Shown: positions 58,620 through 64,000 of the stretch, in pieces
Layout of the letters: every line of letters starts with the position of its first letter
Numbering within the stretch: the stretch's first letter is position 1
Source of the DNA: Amoebidium appalachense
Lineage: Eukaryota > Ichthyosporea
Length of the DNA stretch: 64,000 bases
Assembly: GCA_963693365.1 (NCBI GenBank)
Contig: CAVNZM010000015.1
Location: 5,766,001 to 5,830,000 of the forward strand
Reading direction: 5' to 3'
Position numbers and translations under genes: made by a program
The notes under the pieces: model-generated
What the model saw: only the letters and a program-made list of their open reading frames with translations
What the model was told of the DNA's origin: nothing
The model's database searches: none

Positions 58620-59292
58620 ACCTTTGGAGCAAGCATACTGCTCTCGTGCCGTGGTTTACAACCATTGCAGGTTCACTTTCGTCCAAAGGGATGTCCCCCT
58701 AGATGCAACACACGTCCCGGAGTAGTTTTCATAGAGGTTTTATTTGTGGAAATTATTGACATAAATATTTTTCTGGGTAAACACGTAGGATGGGTGTCCG
58801 ATATCAACAGGCTTCGTTTCATGTTTTAGCAGTTCGCGTTCGGCTGCCCGCATACGGGCACCTATTAGCCGATCAAAACATCAGATTCCACAGATCACTA
58901 GACCGAGTTTGATTGGCTCAGGATAAGATTTCACATAACACTAGATCGGTTTTGATTGGCTCAGTTCGGCAGCCTTAGGTATATAAGCACGACAATTTTT
59001 AGCAGATCAGCAAGCAACAACACATCTTCTGTGTTTAGCACCTACAGCTTTACAGCTATATTTTCTTTTTCACCCACCCACCTACACCCTACACTCAACC
59101 CCCATTGATCCCCACATACGTGCTGTTTTTTCACGGGGCGAAGACTTCCCCCGTTTTTTGGGCACAAGGACCTCACGGATCAATAAATTGATGACTGGGG
59201 GCCTGCCGTGGTTTACAACCATTGCAGGTTCACTTTCGTCCAAGGGGATGTCCCCCTAGAGGCAACACACGTCCCGGAGTAGTTTTCATAGA
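58620..59292 (+). repeat. B1-A2-C-B2 terminal block of PAT-like copy 2
   Basis: B1 (58620-58735) ends CATAGA and abuts A2 (58736 to about 59075), a copy of A1 with its own TATATAAG (about 58980). C (about 59076-59205) holds AATAAA at 59182-59187 within ATCAATAAATTGAT, a probable poly(A) signal. B2 (about 59206-59292) repeats the tail of B1. Confidence 0.88.
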
Positions 59293-59354
59293 GCAGCAAA
59301 TTCTCAACGGGCCAGCGGCATATAAGAGCGACACATAGCTTAAAAAAACGTTAA

Positions 59355-59836
59355 CAAACTATAACAATAAAATTAGTCGAAAATTATACAGATATAATAT
59401 TAAGTTGATTCTGAACCTGTATATAATGTATTTTGCTGATCAGTATACTTCTCTCTTAGGCGCGATGCACACGACGCCAGGATCTCGGTCTGCCCCCCTC
59501 GAATTGTCCATCTTCTAATGCGCAAAACATGTGATAGCAAAATGTCGTAGTATTACACGAGCAATCGCACAGCAAAATAACAAAAAGATAAAAGCCTTTG
59601 GCAAAAGAAAATTAATATTTGATAGCTAAGTTCATGATCTTTGTAAACATTGGACAGGAATTCTTTTCAGAGCGACTCCTCGATTTCCTTCGTTCATTCT
59701 GCCCCCCTCCTGAGCAATGAGCTCTCCACCAGTCATTTGTCTCCCGGGCAAGCTAGTCATGTAGAAACTAATTCACTACATTATTTAATAAGGATATATT
59801 TATATACATATGTAAAAATATATATACTTGATTTAT

Positions 59837-59881
<45 letters not shown>

Positions 59882-61054
59882 GATATAAACCTGTTGTATT
59901 CCCGTAAAGTTTCTTTCATGCCCACTTGCATTTGCTTGGGCAGTCATGATACAGTAGAGTACCGTCGGATACGAGGTAAACGGTGTCATGTGCGTGCTAA
60001 TACGCATTTTAATCGTTACCTAACAGCTTGAATCTTTTTGCAATTGTTTTTTTTTGCGCTCTATAGCACTGTTTTTTAGGCTAACTAATTTTTACTGTTG
60101 ATCCATTTAGTTGACTTCGCTCTACTTCCAAGCCAATGAGCAATCACGCCTGAACAATGTTTTAGACCAATGAAATCTTTGCGTGATCAGCTACAGGCTA
60201 CAGCACCGTGGCATTGCGAATGCCGAACAACTACATAGGCTATGTACAGTGCACTGTACATGCATGCGCCATGCGCCAGTATTATATTTACATTATAATT
60301 ACCTGAATGTATTGCATTTTAATTGGAAATGTTTTTTTATAAATGATTTTTTTGGTTAAGTTAGTTTAATAAGACTTAGCCCGGATGGCCGGCCGTGTAC
60401 ATGCTGCGATATCATGCATGATCGGTCATGATCATGATATATACTATCACGTCTACAATAGTATGAAGATATGTGCTTGTGTACGTAGACCATCAGATAA
60501 AATTATTATGCCGTATATTGTGGTTTATGTGGTAATGGTCAGGGGCACCATTAGGAGGGTGGAAGTGCGCGGGGGGGGGGGGGGGGGGGGGGGGTACAGT
60601 GTATGTGGGCCGCGTGGGGGGAGGGAGGGCCGGCTGCGAGGCCGTCATGATCACGGGGGCGGCCTGTGCCGTAGGTGTGCACACGTTGTATACACGTGTA
60701 TACGTACATGCGAGTTTAACACGCCAACGTGTGCACATGTGTACCGGGTATCCAACAATACGATTCGGGTATTCGAGTTACCTATTGAATGCCCGTTAGC
60801 GCCAGCACTGAACGCGTCTGTTCAGTCATTGAACAATATGCATGTTTTTCGTTGTGGTTTGTCTGGTTTGTTTACATTGCCTTTTTTGGTAGAGACGCGG
60901 CCGTATGGTGCGTGTATAGCCAATGAACAACCAGAGCTATGCCGCGTAGACGGTGGGGCGTTCTAAGTAACGGCACGGGCGATTCACAATGATCCTTAAT
61001 TTTTAGAAGAATCACGAGGGAAAAGCGGTGTGTCCCGTTATAAATTTATACACA
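59355..61054. other. AT-rich intergenic DNA without a supported gene
   Basis: Contains TA repeats (59836-59880) and a G run (60572-60593). A 193-codon open frame at 60385-60966 crosses the G run and encodes a poly-Gly block. I do not regard it as a gene. No right gypsy LTR was recognised here. Confidence 0.5.
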
Positions 61055-61168
61055 ATGGCGTCCCCTTTTAATGATTATCAGTGCCCCGTTTGCCAGCGGT
61101 CATCGTTCACGAGGAAACTGAACTTCTTGCAGCATGTACGTGCGTGCGAGCAGGCCCAGCAGACTTGA
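61055..61168 (+). CDS. 37-residue ORF with a C2HC zinc-finger motif
   Basis: ATG at 61055 to TGA at 61166-61168. The peptide has CPVC, then His 14 residues after the second Cys, and a final Cys four residues later (QCPVCQRSSFTRKLNFLQH, then VRAC). That spacing fits a C2HC or C2H2-like finger. It may be a first exon or a remnant of a larger zinc-finger protein, because GTACGTGCG inside it (about 61137) looks like the donor sites used by other genes here. Chance is also possible. Confidence 0.35.
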   Translation: MASPFNDYQCPVCQRSSFTRKLNFLQHVRACEQAQQT

Positions 61169-61430
61169 ATGTTCATCATTAGGTATTCACATATATTCCG
61201 CATGTGTTCCATATGTGTTCGTCTGACATTCATAAGGCATTCATGAATACATGGTGCCCGTTAGTGTTCATTGGAATGCCATACACGTGTACGAGTGTAT
61301 CATTTAATGTTCTGACTGAATATTCATGGTCGCGTTTTGGACAGTATATTCCAATAATATTCAAGTACACCCCGGGGGGGTTTGCTGATGTATTTAAATT
61401 TGAATATTTTCGATTGCAGCGAGAATGTGT
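61169..61430. repeat. GAATGTTCAT/GTATTC-rich block
   Basis: Dense GAATGTTC, GTATTCA, ACATTC and TGAATA words resemble 26200-27040 and 29190-29410. Confidence 0.4.
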
Positions 61431-62198
61431 TGCGAGAGCGTGCGAAAATGGGCCTATAACCTGTTGTTTTGTACGGGTCTAAGGGAGCAGAGTGCACAGA
61501 GGTGTCATGTAAAACACGACCAACACAATAAAGAGAGGGCAATCGGAGTTGTTCACGACACATTGAAAGATTTGAAACAACAACTGATCCTTTATTGTGC
61601 TCTCGGTTCTTTTTGTACTTGCGACTTATCATCTTATCCCAACTAAAGGGGGAGAACCAATCGGTTCTATCAGATGATAGAAAAACACATTCCGACAGAG
61701 CATACGCATTCCAAATTCCGACCTAACTAAAGTTTAGAAACTCTTACTTAAATAATTTAAGTAATTATATATCTTGTCACTATTAATGCACATATATATT
61801 TATACTCGTCTCTATCTTATGTAAATACATAAATTTCCTAATAGTCGACACTCTCAACTTGAAAGTGAAGACACATTACAAAAAACCGAATTCCATACAT
61901 CTCTATTGTGTCCAATCACAACACGTATATTAATAGACAGGAATGCACAACACGATCTATAGATGTAGTACTCGCTCGAGACTATTGGCGAGCCATCCTA
62001 TTGAGAACTAAAACTAAGCCACCTTGAAATAAAACAAAGACAACGAAATGTAGCTATCACGCTACCTCTCAGATAAACAGAGGACTCGGAGCAAACAGAA
62101 ATAAAATACAATAAGTTCTATCAGGCAAGAGAGCCAGGTGTGCACAGATCTACAGATATCTGTGCACACAGAAACAAGGTACTAGAGAGAGAGATACG
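61431..62198. other. AT-rich region, no gene recognised
   Basis: TCTCAACTTGAAAGTGAAGAC near 61852 and AACAACTGATCCTTTATTGTG near 61577 could be transposon debris. I found no paired repeat or protein to support it. Confidence 0.4.
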
Positions 62199-62275
62199 GG
62201 GGGGGGGGGGGGGGGGGGGGAGAGAGAGAGAGAGAGAGAGCGAGAGAGAAGTAGAGAAAGAAAGAAAGCAGACAC
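62199..62275. repeat. G run followed by (GA)n and (GAAA)n
   Basis: About 22 G, then GA units and AAAGAAAG. Simple repeat in intergenic DNA. Confidence 0.9.
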
Positions 62276-62638
62276 GAATACAAACAAAAGCTAAGACACA
62301 TACATACTTCAAGACTCTTGCTGTCATACGTAGTGACGTATTCCAACAGCTTGACACGCAGAGATCTTACCATTGCACCAACCCGCCCCCCCAGCCAGTA
62401 TGGCTATGTGGTGTGGGTAAAGCCACCCGTGGACAACTTCCAGCTTGCTTTCCAGTTCAGGCATCAGCAATCTCCACCGGGGATCGTATACCCCTCGTAA
62501 TGCCATCTCCGATGGCGTAAACCTGTCACCCATCGTAAAGCACACCGCGAGTTCATATGGAGTGGTTGCACGACCTCTTTACGATAGTGTAAAGAGTTCC
62601 ATGGGGTTAACGGAGCGTCTTATGTATATACATTGGAT

Positions 62639-62707
62639 ATACGCTTTACGACATCCATAAACCCTCTTTACGACATCCATAGGGTTTATGGATGTCGTAA
62701 AGCGTAT
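62639..62707. repeat. Perfect 27-bp inverted repeat around a partial third copy
   Basis: Arms at 62639-62665 and 62681-62707 are exact reverse complements (ATACGCTTTACGACATCCAT plus seven bases). The loop (62666-62680) repeats CTTTACGACATCCAT from the left arm, so the same word occurs three times. It could form a cruciform or an RNA hairpin. Confidence 0.9.
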
Positions 62708-62724
62708 GTCATATGTATATCCTA

Positions 62725-62890
62725 TGTATATCCGATGTATATACATTGCACTATACATAGGATATCCAATGTATATACATTAGCACTATGCATAGGATAT
62801 CCAATGTATATACATTGCACTATACATAAGATATCCAATGTATATACATTGCACTATACATAGGATAACCTATGTATATCCAATGTATAA
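62725..62890. repeat. 34-35 bp tandem repeat
   Basis: About four copies of ATATCCAATGTATATACATT followed by GCACTATACATAGG. Unit starts at 62760, 62795, 62829 and 62863. Each unit contains the palindrome AATGTATATACATT. Confidence 0.85.
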
Positions 62891-63163
62891 CCTATGTATA
62901 TACATACGACTATACATAGAACATACATACGAGAGCGTTACGAGGGGTCGGAAACCCATCGTAATCTTCACCATCCGAGTATCCAAACCCATCCCGTTGG
63001 ATATCTTAAGTATATGTTTAGGAGCGGCTTAATACCATCGTAACCCATGACATATGATATACATCGATGTATTTTACGAATTACCAACCATATACACCTC
63101 GCGTTTGGATACATAGGGGGATCTGGACATCGATGGACTTTAAAAATTTCGCATAAATGTGCA

Positions 63164-64000
63164 TCTATGAAAACTACTTCGGGACGTGTGTTGCCTCTAG
63201 GGGGACATCCCCTTGGACGAAAGTGAACCTGCAATGGTTGTAAACCACGGCAAGCCCCCAGTCATCAATTTATTGATCCGTGAGGTCCTTGTGCCCAAAA
63301 AACGGGGGAAGTCTTCGCCCCGTGAAAAAACAGCACGTATGTGGGGATCAATGGGGGTTGAGTGTAGGGTGTAGGTGGGTGGGTGAAAAAGAAAATATAG
63401 CTGTAAAGCTGTAGGTGCTAAACACAGAAGATGTGTTTGTTGCTTGCTGATCTGCTAAAAACTGTCGTGCTTATATACCTAAGGCTACCGAACTGAGCCA
63501 ATCAAAATCGATCTAGTGTTATGTGAAATCTGATCCTGAGCCAATCAAACTCGGTCTAGTGATCTGTGGAATCTGATGTTTTGATCGGCTAATAGGTGCC
63601 CGTATGCGGGCAGCCAAACGCGAACTGCTAAAACATGAAACGAAGCCTGTTGATATCGGACACCCATCCTACGTGTTTACCCAGAAAAATATTTATGTCA
63701 ATATTTCCACAAATAAAACCTCTATGAAAACTACTCCGGGACGTGTGTTGCCTCTAGGGGGACATCCCCTTGGACGAAAGTGAACCTGCAATGGTTGTAA
63801 ACCACGGCACGAGAGCAGTATGCTTGCTCCAAAGGTTTCACTTAAGAATAGAGGCGAATACACGTGTGGTAGTGGCAGCAATGGAGGCCGGACGAAGTCG
63901 GGTATAAATCAGGAAACAGTCGGAGGACCACCTGCCGAGTTGTTTGATCCGGGAGTCATCGACCCCGGCCTCAGCCAGTGCTGTGGCCCCCCCTATGCGG
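63164..64000 (-). mobile_element. PAT-like tyrosine-recombinase retroelement, copy 4 (truncated by window edge)
   Basis: On the minus strand the element ends at 63164 (TTTTCATAGA, here with GAAGTAG in place of GGAGTAG). From there B2-C (63164 to about 63384), A2 (to 63716), B1 (63717 to about 63837) and the 3' end of the tyrosine recombinase (stop near 63839) follow and run off the window. The recombinase end keeps QLGRWSSDCFLIYTRL with Tyr. Sequence is near-identical to copy 1. Confidence 0.88.

Larger units (their letters stand above)
42101..59292 (+). mobile_element. PAT-like tyrosine-recombinase retroelement, copy 2, carrying a copia insertion
   Basis: Begins GGTTTTATTT (42101) and ends TTTTCATAGA (59292). 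Its own sequence is 42101-46497 plus 58204-59292, about 5.5 kb once the copia element and one copy of its target duplication are discounted. Order: A1, gag, spacer with a C run, RT/RNase H, tyrosine recombinase (split), B1, A2, C, B2. It is the most complete member of the family here and keeps RT and RNase H. No target duplication is visible in the gypsy host, apart from a possible GC shared by both flanks. Confidence 0.85.
35814..59354 (+). mobile_element. Ty3/gypsy retrotransposon split by PAT-like copy 2
   Basis: Coding order gag - protease - RT - RNase H - integrase is Ty3/gypsy. The coding part occupies 35814-42100. PAT-like copy 2 (42101-59292) interrupts its last frame. From 59293 the same frame continues 20 more codons to a TAA at 59352-59354. 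No right LTR was recognised after 59354. I therefore treat the continuity as probable rather than proven, and the outer ends as undefined. Confidence 0.65.

Noticed and set aside
60385-60966. 193-codon ORF
   Set aside because: It crosses a G run that gives a poly-Gly block, and the rest has no recognisable domain or splice context.
59355-61050. Right LTR of the gypsy element
   Set aside because: I compared it by eye with 34927-35800 and found no shared stretch, so I do not annotate one.
62335-62400. tRNA-like or SINE head on the minus strand (TGGTGCAATGGTAAGATC resembles an A box)
   Set aside because: No matching B box at the right distance, no acceptor stem, and no second copy in the window.

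Overview
This window comes from a eukaryotic nuclear genome that is rich in introns and repeats. It carries protein genes split by GT-AG introns, long G or C homopolymers, many micro- and minisatellites, and several classes of retrotransposon. There are no bacterial-type operons, ribosome binding sites or CRISPR arrays. The best-supported host genes are a PARP catalytic domain fused to a UBE2Q-like E2 domain and an SLC4-type anion transporter. Together with the transposon mix (Ty3/gypsy, Ty1/copia and a tyrosine-recombinase element with split direct repeats) they suggest a unicellular eukaryote. A unicellular relative of animals or fungi is possible, but I cannot fix the lineage from sequence alone.

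Layout. 1-6.4 kb: 3' part of the PARP-E2 gene (+), whose introns are filled with minisatellites based on TGCATGC. 6.4-8.4 kb: convergent intergenic region with a weak candidate small gene. 8.4-18.3 kb: SLC4 transporter gene (-), at least twelve exons separated by simple-repeat introns. 18.3-26.2 kb: a transposon graveyard with two gypsy-type gag fragments and one copia fragment, all on the minus strand and all lacking reverse transcriptase. 26.2-27.1 kb: AT-rich DNA with scattered GAATAC/GTATTC motifs. 27.4-34.9 kb: an unrecognised multi-exon gene (-). One intron carries a MITE-like inverted-repeat element, and one exon is split by a PAT-like tyrosine-recombinase retroelement (copy 1).

34.9-59.4 kb: a nested insertion stack. 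A gypsy element (+) is interrupted near the end of its pol region by PAT-like copy 2. The recombinase gene of copy 2 is interrupted by a copia element, which has a 5-bp target duplication and two LTRs that both measure 924 bp. The left LTR of that copia element is interrupted by PAT-like copy 3. Removing each insertion in turn restores continuous sequence at each junction. 59.4-63.2 kb: AT-rich intergenic DNA with a short zinc-finger ORF, a perfect 27-bp inverted repeat and a 34-35 bp tandem repeat. 63.2-64 kb: start of PAT-like copy 4 (-), which runs off the window.

How it fits together. The PAT-like family has the layout A1 - gag - RT/RNase H - tyrosine recombinase - B1 - A2 - C - B2. A holds CCAAT and TATA boxes and C holds an AATAAA signal, so A1 should drive the genes and C should end the transcript. 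Insertions show no obvious target duplication, as expected for tyrosine recombinases. Many frameshifts in the transposon genes, and one in the PARP-E2 gene, fall in or next to G/C homopolymers, so some may be sequencing errors rather than decay.
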